Assembly (NCBI GenBank): GCA_003451675.1
Contig: DMCY01000015.1
Coordinates: 1 to 64,000, forward strand
Direction: 5' to 3'
Source: Candidatus Atribacteria bacterium
GTDB lineage: Bacteria; Atribacterota; JS1; SB-45; 34-128
Length of the DNA stretch: 64,000 nucleotides
Below, in pieces: positions 26,760-35,578 of the stretch. How positions within the stretch are numbered: position 1 is the stretch's first letter; each line of letters begins with the position of its first letter. The notes under the pieces were generated by a model. It ran no database searches and was not told the DNA's origin. It worked only from the letters and a program-made list of their open reading frames with translations. The position numbers were made by a program, and so were the translations under genes.

Positions 26760-27233
26760 ATGACGCGAGAAGAAGTTTTATACGATTTAAGAAAAAAATT
26801 TAAAGATGACATAATCGAAGTTTTTGATAAATCTCCTAAGAGGGTATATGTCGAGATTAGACCTGATTCAATAGTTCAAGTGGCAAGCTATATTTTTAAA
26901 GATTTAAAAGCACGGTTCAATACTGCATCCGGCGTAGACGTGCGGTATCATATGGAGATTCTTTATCATTTTTTGATTGAGGATATTAACCTGTTGATTT
27001 CTCTGAGGGTAAAATTACAAAAGCCAAAATTAGAGATAGATTCTCTTTCACCTATATTTGAAGGTTCAAGCTGGATAGAAAGAGAGATACATGAAATCTT
27101 AGGTATAAATTTTAGGGGTCATCCTGATTTGAGGAGACTTCTTTTGCCAGACGACTGGCCAGATGGTGTTTATCCATTAAGAGGAGATTATAAAGAGTGG
27201 GATAAGAACGCTATAAGGGATAGAGGAGTATAA
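26760..27233 (+). CDS. NuoC-like hydrogenase subunit (second copy)
   Basis: A 157-residue NuoC-type protein. The conserved part reads EGSSWIEREIHEILGINFRGHPDLRRLLLPDDWPDGVYPLR (given here in pieces: WIEREIHEILGINF, then GHPDLRRLLLP, then DGVYPLR). AAAGGAGA lies 9 bases before the ATG. It shares one base with the large-subunit gene. Confidence 0.88.
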   Translation: MTREEVLYDLRKKFKDDIIEVFDKSPKRVYVEIRPDSIVQVASYIFKDLKARFNTASGVDVRYHMEILYHFLIEDINLLISLRVKLQKPKLEIDSLSPIFEGSSWIEREIHEILGINFRGHPDLRRLLLPDDWPDGVYPLRGDYKEWDKNAIRDRGV

Positions 27234-28417
27234 TGAAAAAAACAATAATACCAATAGGACCGTATCATCCATTACAGGAAGAGCCGGAATTTTTTATGCT
27301 TACTGTTGAAGGAGAAAAGGTCGTAGATATTGAAGTACGAATTGGATATAATCATAGAGGAATAGAGAAACTTTCTGAAATGAAGTCATTCGATCAGTCC
27401 ACTTTTGTGATAGAGAGAATTTGTGGTATATGTTCAACAAGTCATCCCTTTGCTTATACGAGAGCAGTAGAAGATATTATTCCTATAGAGGTGCCAGAAA
27501 GGGCTAAATATATAAGGACTATAATAGCTGAAGCTGAAAGGATACACTCACATCTGCTATGGTTAGGTCTTGCCGGCCATTTCTTAGGATATAATACTTT
27601 ATATATGTGGGTATGGAAGCTAAGAGAAGAGATTCTTGATGTGATGGAGATATTAACCGGGAATAGAAATAATTATGCTATGTTTAAGCCAGGAGGGGTA
27701 AGAAGAGATATAAAATCTGAAGATATACCAGTGGTTATCAAAAAGATGGATTCTATCGTGCCTACATTGGAGATGTTGAAAAAAGCAGTTATAGACGATC
27801 CGGTTATACATGCTCGGACGAAAGGAATAGGTATTCTTTCAAAAGAAGACGCTATAAGTTATTGTGCTCTTGGACCCACTGCAAGGGCTTCAGGCGTAGC
27901 CAGAGATGTGAGAGAAGACTCACCTTACGGAGCTTATGATAAAGTAGAGTGGGATATGATAGTTACATATAATGGTGATGTTTTTGATAAGTTGGTGGTA
28001 AGAATATTGGAGGTATTTGAGTCAATAAAGATAATAAAGAACTGCTTTTTGAACCTACCAGGTGGTAAAATAGATGCTAATATTAAGGACATTCCTCCTG
28101 GGGAAGGTATAGGATTTATAGAAGCGCCAAGAGGCGAATGTTTCCATTATGTAAAAAGCGATGGTACAAACAGGCCTGTTCGTCATAAGGTAAGGGCACC
28201 TACATTTATGAACCTTCCTACATGTAAAGCTACTATTATAGGTGAATACATTTCAGATGCAACGATAATTTTGGCTGCAATAGATCCTTGCTATTGCTGT
28301 ACTGAAAGAATGACCGTATGTAATACAAAGAGGAAGAAGATATATAGTGGAAAAGATTTAATTAAACTTTCTCGGGGAAAAACCGAGATATTAAGAAATA
28401 AGATGGGAGTTAAATGA
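27233..28417 (+). CDS. [NiFe] hydrogenase large subunit (NuoD-like, second copy)
   Basis: Catalytic subunit of the second membrane [NiFe] hydrogenase, 394 residues. Nickel ligands are Cys64/Cys67 in RICGICSTSH and Cys353/Cys356 in DPCYCCTER, so it is a true hydrogenase and not an Mbx/Mbs- or NuoD-type relative. About 38 residues follow the last Cys pair, compatible with a cleaved tail. It is flanked by NuoC-like and antiporter subunits. Confidence 0.93.
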   Translation: MKKTIIPIGPYHPLQEEPEFFMLTVEGEKVVDIEVRIGYNHRGIEKLSEMKSFDQSTFVIERICGICSTSHPFAYTRAVEDIIPIEVPERAKYIRTIIAEAERIHSHLLWLGLAGHFLGYNTLYMWVWKLREEILDVMEILTGNRNNYAMFKPGGVRRDIKSEDIPVVIKKMDSIVPTLEMLKKAVIDDPVIHARTKGIGILSKEDAISYCALGPTARASGVARDVREDSPYGAYDKVEWDMIVTYNGDVFDKLVVRILEVFESIKIIKNCFLNLPGGKIDANIKDIPPGEGIGFIEAPRGECFHYVKSDGTNRPVRHKVRAPTFMNLPTCKATIIGEYISDATIILAAIDPCYCCTERMTVCNTKRKKIYSGKDLIKLSRGKTEILRNKMGVK

Positions 28418-30099
28418 ATTTAACTACACAGTTTTTTAAATTCGATAATCTATCCATATTTGTGGGGATATTTATTGGAATATTTTTCCTGCTAATTACT
28501 ATTTATTCTTTTGGTTTTATGCGGCAGAAAAAAAGACTGATTTACTATTATTCTTATTTAATCCTTACTTTTATAAGTTCACTTGGTGCTGTCTTTTCCA
28601 ATAATCTTATTCTTTTTATGGTATTCTGGGGATTTTTAGGGCTTCTTTTATATTTACTAATAGGATTTGCTCAAACTGAAAATGCATCTTATACGGCTAA
28701 GAAAGCGTTTATAATAATTGGTGGCACAGATGCCCTTATGCTTCTTGGGCTGGCTATTATATGGCGCCTTACAGATTCACTTCAGATGGATGAGATAAGT
28801 ATAACTTTAAATACAAAGGTAGCAGTTTTGGCATATATGTGTCTTGCAGCTGGTGCCTTTGCCAAGGCAGGTGCTATGCCGTTTCATACTTGGGTTCCTG
28901 ATACTGCCGAAGACGCCCCCACACCTGTTACTGCATTTTTACCGGCATCACTGGATAAGCTTTTAGGTATATACTTTCTTGCCAGGATTTCCCTAAATAT
29001 GTTTAAAATAAGCACAGCCGTAAATACCGTCTTAATGATAGTAGGTAGTGTTACCATTGTAGCTGCAGTTATGATGGCTCTCATACAGCATGATTTAAAG
29101 AGACTTTTAGGATATCATGCTGTAAGCCAGGTCGGATATATGATCTTAGGTATCGGCACTGGTAATCCTATCGGTATAGCAGGTGGATTGTTTCATATGT
29201 TAAACCATGCTATATATAAATCCTGTCTTTTTCTTTCAGGAGGGGCAGTTGAAAAAGAAGCTGGAACAACTGATCTTGAGAAATTGGGCGGTTTTGGTAA
29301 GATTATGCCTATTACCTTTATTACATTTTTAATAGCATCATTATCAATATCAGGTATACCTCCTTTTAACGGATTCGCATCAAAATGGATGATTTACCAG
29401 GGCATAATAAAGACAGCTGATAATGGTAATCATCTCTGGATAATATGGCTTATTGCAGCTATGTTCGGAAGTGCCCTTACCCTGGCGAGTTTTATGAAAT
29501 TAATCCATGCTGTATTTTTAGGACAGCCGGCCAACGAGCAACCTCGGTCTAACAAAATACCGACAAAGGCGGAAGCAATGATTAGCAAGCGACGAGAAAC
29601 TAGTCCAACCATGTGGATTCCACAGGTTTTTCTTGCAATTCTCTGCATTATATTTGGTGTATTTGCTTACAGGATACCTCTTAAAATGTTTATCTTTCCA
29701 AGCTTAGGAGAAAAAATAGAATTCTTTGGTATATGGAACGCAAGCCTTGCTACTATTTTGATAATTGTAGGGGTTGCAGTCGGTATTATAATCTATTTTT
29801 TGGGGACAATAACAAAAACAAGAGAGACAGAAGCATTTGTTGGTGGAGAGATATTGGAAGAACAGTTAAATATGAGGGTTTCAGGAACCGAATTTTATAA
29901 TACAATAAAAGACATAACTCCCTTAGGTACTGTTTATAGATTAGCCGAGAGAAAAGTATTTGATATTTATGATATAAATAAAATTATAACATTTGGTTTC
30001 AATAAAATTTTACGTAATTTACATAATGGTGTACTCCCTACATATTTATCTTGGTGCCTTTTAGGGATGGTAATACTATTTTATTTTTTACTGAGGTAA
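28414..30099 (+). CDS. NuoL/MrpA-like antiporter subunit
   Basis: A 561-residue polytopic membrane protein of the Proton_antipo_M family with about 14-16 helices. Landmarks are KAGAMPFHTWVPDTAEDAPTP, HDLKRLLGYHAVSQVGYM and ISGIPPFNGFASKWMIY. It is longer than MrpD-type subunits and has a soluble C-terminal stretch (EAFVGGEILEEQLNM, AERKVFDIYD). It provides an extra ion channel absent from the first (mbh) operon. Overlaps the large-subunit gene at ATGA. Confidence 0.9.
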   Translation: MNLTTQFFKFDNLSIFVGIFIGIFFLLITIYSFGFMRQKKRLIYYYSYLILTFISSLGAVFSNNLILFMVFWGFLGLLLYLLIGFAQTENASYTAKKAFIIIGGTDALMLLGLAIIWRLTDSLQMDEISITLNTKVAVLAYMCLAAGAFAKAGAMPFHTWVPDTAEDAPTPVTAFLPASLDKLLGIYFLARISLNMFKISTAVNTVLMIVGSVTIVAAVMMALIQHDLKRLLGYHAVSQVGYMILGIGTGNPIGIAGGLFHMLNHAIYKSCLFLSGGAVEKEAGTTDLEKLGGFGKIMPITFITFLIASLSISGIPPFNGFASKWMIYQGIIKTADNGNHLWIIWLIAAMFGSALTLASFMKLIHAVFLGQPANEQPRSNKIPTKAEAMISKRRETSPTMWIPQVFLAILCIIFGVFAYRIPLKMFIFPSLGEKIEFFGIWNASLATILIIVGVAVGIIIYFLGTITKTRETEAFVGGEILEEQLNMRVSGTEFYNTIKDITPLGTVYRLAERKVFDIYDINKIITFGFNKILRNLHNGVLPTYLSWCLLGMVILFYFLLR

Positions 30100-30103
30100 T
30101 AAG

Positions 30104-30652
30104 ATGATAGAATTATACATTTTAATGATATTTATGATTATTGGAGCGATAATCGCAATTGAAATGAAGGACCTACTTTCTTCTGTGATAGCTGTTGGAG
30201 CTGTCGGTCTGGTGCTTTCGATAGTTCTTTTAATACTTAAAGCGCCTGATGTAGCAATTACACAGCTTGTTGTTGAGATATTGTGTCTTATCCTCTTGAT
30301 AAGAGCGACCTTAAAGAAAGATCTTCCATTTTCGACAACAGGCAGGTTGCTTCTTAATACACTTATTACTGCAGGTTTTATTGTGGTATTCTTATTTGTG
30401 GCTATAAAAGCCTTTAAGGATTTACCTGAATTCGGTTATCCTATTATGAGAGTTGCCAACACATATCTGAAAGAAGGGTTAGTTAGGACAGGTGCTTCTA
30501 ATCTTGTTGGTTCAGTAATACTCGATTTCAGGGCTTATGATACCCTGGGAGAAGCCACGGTCTTATTTACTGCCGTAATAGGTGTTCTGGCTATTGTACG
30601 GCGCATAGGTAGAAAGAAAAAGGATGAGATTGTGGAGGAAGACGATGAGTAA
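30104..30652 (+). CDS. Fused MbhD-MbhE-like subunit (MrpA C-terminal part)
   Basis: This 182-residue membrane protein joins in one chain what is split into mbhD and mbhE in the first operon. Residues about 1-72 match MbhD/DUF4040 (LKAPDVAITQLVVEILCLIL) and residues about 85-175 match MbhE (GASNLVGSVILDFRAYDTLG and EATVLFTAVIG). The tail is highly acidic (EIVEEDDE). It corresponds to the C-terminal portion of MrpA. Confidence 0.87.
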   Translation: MIELYILMIFMIIGAIIAIEMKDLLSSVIAVGAVGLVLSIVLLILKAPDVAITQLVVEILCLILLIRATLKKDLPFSTTGRLLLNTLITAGFIVVFLFVAIKAFKDLPEFGYPIMRVANTYLKEGLVRTGASNLVGSVILDFRAYDTLGEATVLFTAVIGVLAIVRRIGRKKKDEIVEEDDE

Positions 30653-31097
30653 AGAACATGATAAAGGTATGTCGCTAATCGTAAAAGTAATTACCCGTCT
30701 TACTGTGGGGCTTATACTACTTTATGGAATTTATATAGTTTTACATGGTCATGTATCACCCGGTGGGGGATTTGCTGGCGGAGTTATTATAGCGCTTTCT
30801 TTTGTACATCTTATGCTTGCTTATGGTAAAGATGTAGCTTTAAAGAAATTACCTAAAACAGCAATGTCTTTTTTGGAAAGTGTGGGTGCAATTCTATTCT
30901 TAGGTATAGCATTATTAGGATTTACAGGTGGCTACTTCTTTTTGAATTTTATATCAAAGGGAGAGCCTTTCAGGTTATTCAGCGCAGGCATTATACCTCT
31001 TTGCAATATAGCCATAAGTCTTAAAGTTGGTGCCGGGCTCTTTGCTATATTTGTTGTATTGGTATTATTAAAATTTGAATGGGAGAAAAAAGAATGA
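30645..31097 (+). CDS. mrpB: MrpB-like antiporter subunit
   Basis: MnhB/MrpB family membrane protein of about 150 residues with HGHVSPGGGFAGGVIIALSF, the conserved Gly-rich motif, and PLCNIAISLKVGAGLF. ATG 30645 overlaps the preceding stop and has GTGGAGGA upstream; a longer in-frame start at 30624 lies inside the previous gene. Confidence 0.9.
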   Translation: MSKEHDKGMSLIVKVITRLTVGLILLYGIYIVLHGHVSPGGGFAGGVIIALSFVHLMLAYGKDVALKKLPKTAMSFLESVGAILFLGIALLGFTGGYFFLNFISKGEPFRLFSAGIIPLCNIAISLKVGAGLFAIFVVLVLLKFEWEKKE

Positions 31098-31432
31098 TAA
31101 TATATCTGCTTTGTCTTATACTTTTTTGTTGCGGACTTTATTGCATTTTAAGAAAAAGAAATATTATCAAGATTATTTTGGGAATTATCATAGCAGAATA
31201 TGCTGTGAATCTTTTCTTTATATTAGTAGCTTATCGTATGGAAGGTAGGTCTCCAATTCTTTCATCTGATGTTGAAATTGTCAACATGGTTGATCCTCTT
31301 CCTCAGGCGCTTGTCCTTACTGCAATCGTAATCGGGTTGGCAACCACAGCATTGCTGGTGGCTTTAGCGATGCGAATTTATGAAAAATACAAGACGTTTG
31401 ATATTACAAAAATAAAGGAGCTACGAGGATGA
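31094..31432 (+). CDS. mrpC: MrpC/NuoK-like antiporter subunit
   Basis: NuoK-type subunit of 112 residues with three helices and the family segments KIILGIIIAEYAVNLFFI and DPLPQALVLTAIVIGLATTA. ATG 31094 overlaps the mrpB stop (ATGA); an earlier in-frame ATG at 31079 is within mrpB. Confidence 0.9.
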   Translation: MIIYLLCLILFCCGLYCILRKRNIIKIILGIIIAEYAVNLFFILVAYRMEGRSPILSSDVEIVNMVDPLPQALVLTAIVIGLATTALLVALAMRIYEKYKTFDITKIKELRG

Positions 31433-32934
31433 CAGCTACATCTAATATACTACCACTTTTTGTTGGCATATCTCTGGCAGGAGCATTTTTAACTTCAATA
31501 GTTGGTAAGAAGTTAAAATGGCTGCCAGATTTAATGGGAAGCTTAACAACACTTATTTTGTTGGGCCTTTCTCTTTTTGCAGTACGGATTATAGCCACAG
31601 AAGGTACCCTTGTATATAGTATTGGTAGCTGGAAGTTGCCTATTGGAATAGCTCTTGTATTAGACGGCTTGACGGTCTTTATGCTGGTTACTATAAACCT
31701 GATGGCGTTTTTTATTGCCATCTATTCAATAAACTATATGGAGAGATTTACCTCTAAATGGAAATTTTATACATTGTTTCTACTCATGGTGGCTGGGATG
31801 AATGGTGTGGTGATAACTGGCGATATGTTTAACCTATTTGTATTTTTAGAAATTGCCTCTGTGGCAAGTTATGCCTTAGTTGCTTTTGGTACAGAACGTC
31901 ATGAACTTGAAGCAGCATTTAAATATACTGTAATGAGTACCGTAGGTTCACTTTTTATTCTTCTTGGAATTGTGTTTTTATATAGCTATACCTCTACATT
32001 GAATATGGCGGATATGGCAAATATCCTGGCTCAAAAAAGTGCAAGCAATATTATCATCATGGTGAGTGTCTTATTTATTATGGGGTTTGGGCTTAAGGCA
32101 GCGCTTGTTCCTTTTCATGCCTGGCTGCCAGATGCCCATCCATCTGCACCAGCACCTATATCAGCAATGCTTTCAGGGGTATTAATTAAATCATTGGGTG
32201 TATATACTTTATGCAGGGTTTTCTACAACATAATTGGAATAAACTCTTCCCTTTCTTTAATACTGATGGTGTTAGGAACCCTATCAATGGTTATCGGTGT
32301 ATTTTTAGCTATTGGACAGTGGGATTTTAAGCGACTTCTGGCATACCACTCTATAAGTCAGATAGGGTATGTTATCCTGGGAATTGGTCTGGGCACACCG
32401 CTTGGTATAATGGGAGGTTTGTTCCATCTTTTTAACCACTCTGTATTTAAGTCATTGTTATTTTTAAATTCAGGAGCAGTGGAATACGCAACCGGCACAC
32501 GTGATTTACAAAAAATGGGAGGACTAATGACAAAAATGCCTATCACGGGCGCCACAAGCCTTGTTGCCTCTATGTCAATTGCAGGTATTCCTCCCTTTAA
32601 TGGTTTCTGGAGTAAATTGATTATTATAATTGCATGTGTGCAGGCTAATCGCTTAGGATATGCTTTCTGGGCTGTACTGGCAAGTATATTAACTTTAGCA
32701 TCTTTTATGAAGGTTATGAAGTATGCCTTCTTTGGTAAGCTGAGAGACAGATGGAACGAGGTAAGGGAAGTTCCTGTTTTCATGAAGCTAGCGATGGTAA
32801 TTCTAGCACTTATTTGTGTAGTCGGAGGAGTTTTGCTTATTTATAACATAAACGAGATTTTTCTTAAGCCTGCTTCTGACGTACTTTTAGAAGGTACAAA
32901 ATATGCTGATATAGTCTTTAAGGGGATACAATAG
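31429..32934 (+). CDS. mrpD: MrpD-like antiporter subunit
   Basis: A 501-residue antiporter subunit with about 14 helices. Landmarks are GDMFNLFVFLEIASVASYAL, KAALVPFHAWLPDAHPSAPAP, WDFKRLLAYHSISQIGYV and IAGIPPFNGFWSKLIII. It is the second full-size ion channel subunit in this operon. Overlaps mrpC at ATGA. Confidence 0.92.
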   Translation: MTATSNILPLFVGISLAGAFLTSIVGKKLKWLPDLMGSLTTLILLGLSLFAVRIIATEGTLVYSIGSWKLPIGIALVLDGLTVFMLVTINLMAFFIAIYSINYMERFTSKWKFYTLFLLMVAGMNGVVITGDMFNLFVFLEIASVASYALVAFGTERHELEAAFKYTVMSTVGSLFILLGIVFLYSYTSTLNMADMANILAQKSASNIIIMVSVLFIMGFGLKAALVPFHAWLPDAHPSAPAPISAMLSGVLIKSLGVYTLCRVFYNIIGINSSLSLILMVLGTLSMVIGVFLAIGQWDFKRLLAYHSISQIGYVILGIGLGTPLGIMGGLFHLFNHSVFKSLLFLNSGAVEYATGTRDLQKMGGLMTKMPITGATSLVASMSIAGIPPFNGFWSKLIIIIACVQANRLGYAFWAVLASILTLASFMKVMKYAFFGKLRDRWNEVREVPVFMKLAMVILALICVVGGVLLIYNINEIFLKPASDVLLEGTKYADIVFKGIQ

Positions 32935-33432
32935 ATGAAGAGTAGAATAAGTATGTTTTTCGTAGCATTTATAGTATGGTGTCTTTTAAATTGGGTGCCG
33001 GATTGGCAGCATCTTATTATTGGTGGATTTGTTTCTGCATTTGTTACCTTTATGGTAGGAGATTTATTTATAACCCGACTACATGTGTTAATGCATCCAT
33101 CGCGGTACTGGTATTTCTTTGTTTATTATTTACCTATGTTCTTATGGGAATGCTTTAAGGCTAATCTGGATGTTGCATACCGTGTTTTGCATCCTCGGTT
33201 GCCTATATATCCAGGGATAGTTAAAGTAAGGACTAGATTAACGACAGATACGGCCTTGACATTTTTAGCCAATTCCATAACCTTAACACCAGGCACTATG
33301 ACTGTTGATATAGATAAAGATAATGGTATTCTGTATATACACTGGATTGACGTAAAGACAAAAGATGTTGAATCAGCTACAAGAATTATCGTAGACCGTT
33401 TCGAGAAAGTGTTAAAAAAGATTTTTGATTAG
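32935..33432 (+). CDS. mrpE: MrpE-like antiporter subunit
   Basis: MnhE/MrpE family protein of 165 residues. Hydrophobic N-terminal helices are followed by a soluble part containing TALTFLANSITLTPGTMTVD and YIHWIDV. It starts directly after the mrpD stop. In the mbh operon the equivalent gene comes first; here E, F and G follow D, as in Mrp operons of other bacteria. Confidence 0.9.
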   Translation: MKSRISMFFVAFIVWCLLNWVPDWQHLIIGGFVSAFVTFMVGDLFITRLHVLMHPSRYWYFFVYYLPMFLWECFKANLDVAYRVLHPRLPIYPGIVKVRTRLTTDTALTFLANSITLTPGTMTVDIDKDNGILYIHWIDVKTKDVESATRIIVDRFEKVLKKIFD

Positions 33433-33442
33433 AGGATAGATT

Positions 33443-33811
33443 ATGAAGATATATAGATGGTTTATAGGTATGATTTTTTTAGTTGGGATTGTTATTTTAA
33501 TTATAATACGCCCGTTGCCATTTCTTTTCTATCCCGACCTTCCCTATATTGATTTTTTAGGTAGAGTTCTCTACATAATTATTTTAGCATGTATTTTATG
33601 CCTTTACCGAGTATGGAGAGGTCCAACCGGTGCTGACAGGATAGTTGCTGTAGATATTCTGGGTATTATGATTGTGGGACTCTGCGCGGTTTTGACTATT
33701 TCAACAGGAAGGTCCTGGTATATAGATATAGGGATAGCATGGGCACTTCAGAGTTTTATATGCGCACTTGCACTTTCAAAATACTTAGAGGGGAAAGGAT
33801 TTGATGATTAA
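33443..33811 (+). CDS. mrpF: MrpF-like antiporter subunit
   Basis: A 122-residue MnhF/MrpF protein. The family motif RVWRGPTGADRIVAVDILGI is at about residues 54-73, and it has an additional N-terminal helix compared with the 90-residue mbhB product. It overlaps mrpG by 8 bases. Confidence 0.87.
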   Translation: MKIYRWFIGMIFLVGIVILIIIRPLPFLFYPDLPYIDFLGRVLYIIILACILCLYRVWRGPTGADRIVAVDILGIMIVGLCAVLTISTGRSWYIDIGIAWALQSFICALALSKYLEGKGFDD

Positions 33812-34139
33812 TATTATAGGTTTGATATTTATAAGTATAGGGTTAGCTTTTGATTTATTTGGTTGTTTAGGGCTTGTACGTCTTCCGGATGTATATTGTC
33901 GTCTACAGGCAGCTACAAAGTGTGTTACTCTGGGCACCTGCAGTATTCTATTTGGCACATTTCTTATAGTAGGATTCACTGCTGCTGGAATAAAATCGCT
34001 CTTATGTATGATATTTCTTATTCTAACAGCTCCGGTAGCCGCACATGCTATAGCCAGAGGTGCACACAGAGCAGGAGTAAAACTATGGAAAGGTAGTGTT
34101 GTTGATAAATATACTGAAGATAAAGAAGGAGAAGTTTAA
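33804..34139 (+). CDS. mrpG: MrpG-like antiporter subunit
   Basis: A 111-residue MnhG/MrpG protein with three helices and the motif GCLGLVRLPDVYCRLQAATK; APVAAHAIARGAHRAG follows. ATG 33804 is preferred over the TTG at 33801; GGGGAAAGG lies just upstream. Confidence 0.9.
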   Translation: MINIIGLIFISIGLAFDLFGCLGLVRLPDVYCRLQAATKCVTLGTCSILFGTFLIVGFTAAGIKSLLCMIFLILTAPVAAHAIARGAHRAGVKLWKGSVVDKYTEDKEGEV

Positions 34140-34176
34140 ATCAGGATTAACAATTAAATGAGAAAAGAGTTGTATT

Positions 34177-34791
34177 ATGAAATCTCCAAAAATAAGAGAG
34201 TTAATAGAGGCGATTAAAGCTTTTGTTAAGGGACCGTATACTTCTAAATTTCCAAAGGAACCGCATACGGCTCATCCAAATTTCAGGGGTCAGCCTAAAT
34301 TTTATCAAGAAAAGTGTGTTGGTTGTCTTGCGTGTAGTGAAGTATGTCCTGTAGGAGCAATTGACCATAAAGATATAGTAGATCAGAATGGTAATGCTAA
34401 GAGAATTATAATACATTATACAGATACCTGTATATTCTGCGGGCAGTGTGAGGCTGCATGCATTGTTGATCACGAAGGGGTCAAATTAACCAACGATTGG
34501 GAACTTTCATTTTTTAACCGGAGCGAATCCGATGAGAGGATAGAGAAAGAGCTGCAGCTTTGTGAAATCTGTGGTAAACCTATTGCCTGTAAAGACCATT
34601 TAAAGTGGATATCTGAAAAAATAGGTGAATTGTCCTATTCAAATCCTACCCTTTATTTGTCCCACCTAAAAAGTCTTGGGATTATAGATGGAAATATTAT
34701 ATCAGCGTTAAAAGACAATGGACGTTCTGATCGGGTAAAGATTCTCTGTGCCCGCTGTAGAAGAGAGACTACCTTGACTACGAAAGAGTAG
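34177..34791 (+). CDS. NuoI-like 2x[4Fe-4S] subunit with extra Cys-rich C-terminal domain
   Basis: A 204-residue iron-sulfur protein closing the operon. Two ferredoxin motifs, CVGCLACSEVCP and CIFCGQCEAAC, occupy the middle (about residues 46-95), as in MbhN. About 90 further residues contain LCEICGKPIACKDH and, at the end, CARCRRET, a possible zinc or additional cluster site absent from mbhN. It starts 37 bases after mrpG. It probably passes electrons to the NuoB-like subunit. Confidence 0.85.
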   Translation: MKSPKIRELIEAIKAFVKGPYTSKFPKEPHTAHPNFRGQPKFYQEKCVGCLACSEVCPVGAIDHKDIVDQNGNAKRIIIHYTDTCIFCGQCEAACIVDHEGVKLTNDWELSFFNRSESDERIEKELQLCEICGKPIACKDHLKWISEKIGELSYSNPTLYLSHLKSLGIIDGNIISALKDNGRSDRVKILCARCRRETTLTTKE

Positions 34792-35077
34792 AAAATAATA
34801 AACGAAATCTATCGGAAAATTACCAAATAATTAGAATAATTCATGATTTACCATAAAAAGAAATTTAAATGAACCCTCCTAATTCTAGTTTCTTACTTAA
34901 TTAGAATGTTATATAATTTCAATATAAACAATTTTTAAAATTATTCTACGCGAAAAAACAACAGATATAACAGAGTAAGAAATGAAATTCAAGCTACTTA
35001 CCTTCCATCCTAATTCACATTATATAATCCACTTATAAAAAATACATAAAATAAATTTATTTATTAAATACAAAGGG
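34792..35077. other. Gene-free spacer between the two Rex-operated operons
   Basis: This A/T-rich stretch (about 290 bases) shows no convincing coding region, no tRNA and none of the GGTTAGCTGG-type quasi-repeats found in most other spacers. I see no strong terminator; a weak CTAC-GAAAGA-GTAG hairpin overlaps the end of the preceding gene. Confidence 0.5.
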
Positions 35078-35106
35078 TTGACATACAATTTAAATTTGTG
35101 ATAAAA
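35078..35106 (+). promoter_or_regulatory. Promoter for the [FeFe] hydrogenase operon
   Basis: TTGACA (35078-35083) is followed 16-17 bases later by an A/T-rich -10 (GATAAAA, 35100-35106). A Rex half site TTGTGA (35096-35101) overlaps the -10. The spacing of this promoter to the full Rex operator nearly copies that at 22718. Confidence 0.65.
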
Positions 35107-35120
35107 TTCTTCTATATTAT

Positions 35121-35138
35121 TTGTGATTTATTTCACAA
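35121..35138 (+). promoter_or_regulatory. Rex operator upstream of the [FeFe] hydrogenase operon
   Basis: TTGTGATTTATTTCACAA is a near-perfect 18-bp Rex site, 43 bases from the start of the -35 (46 bases in the other operon). It lies about 93 bases ahead of the first gene. Confidence 0.88.
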
Positions 35139-35230
35139 TTACTAATGAGAGTAAAAATCGTATTTATCATAAGGTTAAGAAAGATAATATAAAATGATAT
35201 ATATAGATGTCTTTTGGAAAGAGAGCTATT

Positions 35231-35578
35231 ATGAAAGTTAAAGATTTAATTCGCGTTTTAGATGCAGAAGTTTTATGTGGTGAAGATTTTTTAGATCAAG
35301 AAATCTCAGAATTTGGTGCAAGTGATCTTTTAAGTGATATCTTAGCTTATTCCAAAGATGACTATGTACTCTTGACTGGTTTAACCTTTTCACAAGTTGT
35401 TCGTACAGCCGAATTAACTGGTGCCATTGCTATTGTTTTTGTGCGAGGTAAACTACCTCCTCAAGAAGCAATTGGTTTAGCGAAATCTCATCATATTCCC
35501 CTTTTAAAGACGGATAACCTGATGTTTGGTTCCTGTAAAAAAATTGTTGAGGAATTAATAAAAGAAGAAAATAAATGA
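35231..35578 (+). CDS. DRTGG-domain protein (first copy)
   Basis: Small soluble protein of 115 residues resembling DRTGG-domain proteins found beside bifurcating hydrogenases. Features are MKVKDLIRVLDAEVLCGEDFL, GASDLLSDILAYSKDD and PLLKTDNLMFGSCKKI. The biochemical role of these stand-alone domains is not known to me. ATG 35231 is chosen over ATG 35207 because homologues begin MKVxDL and AAAGAGAG precedes it. First gene behind the Rex operator, overlapping the next by 4 bases. Confidence 0.8.
   Translation: MKVKDLIRVLDAEVLCGEDFLDQEISEFGASDLLSDILAYSKDDYVLLTGLTFSQVVRTAELTGAIAIVFVRGKLPPQEAIGLAKSHHIPLLKTDNLMFGSCKKIVEELIKEENK

Noticed and set aside
27233..28417. Large subunit as an Mbs/Mbx-type (non-hydrogenase) protein
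   Set aside because: Both CxxC pairs that bind nickel are intact (Cys64/67 and Cys353/356).
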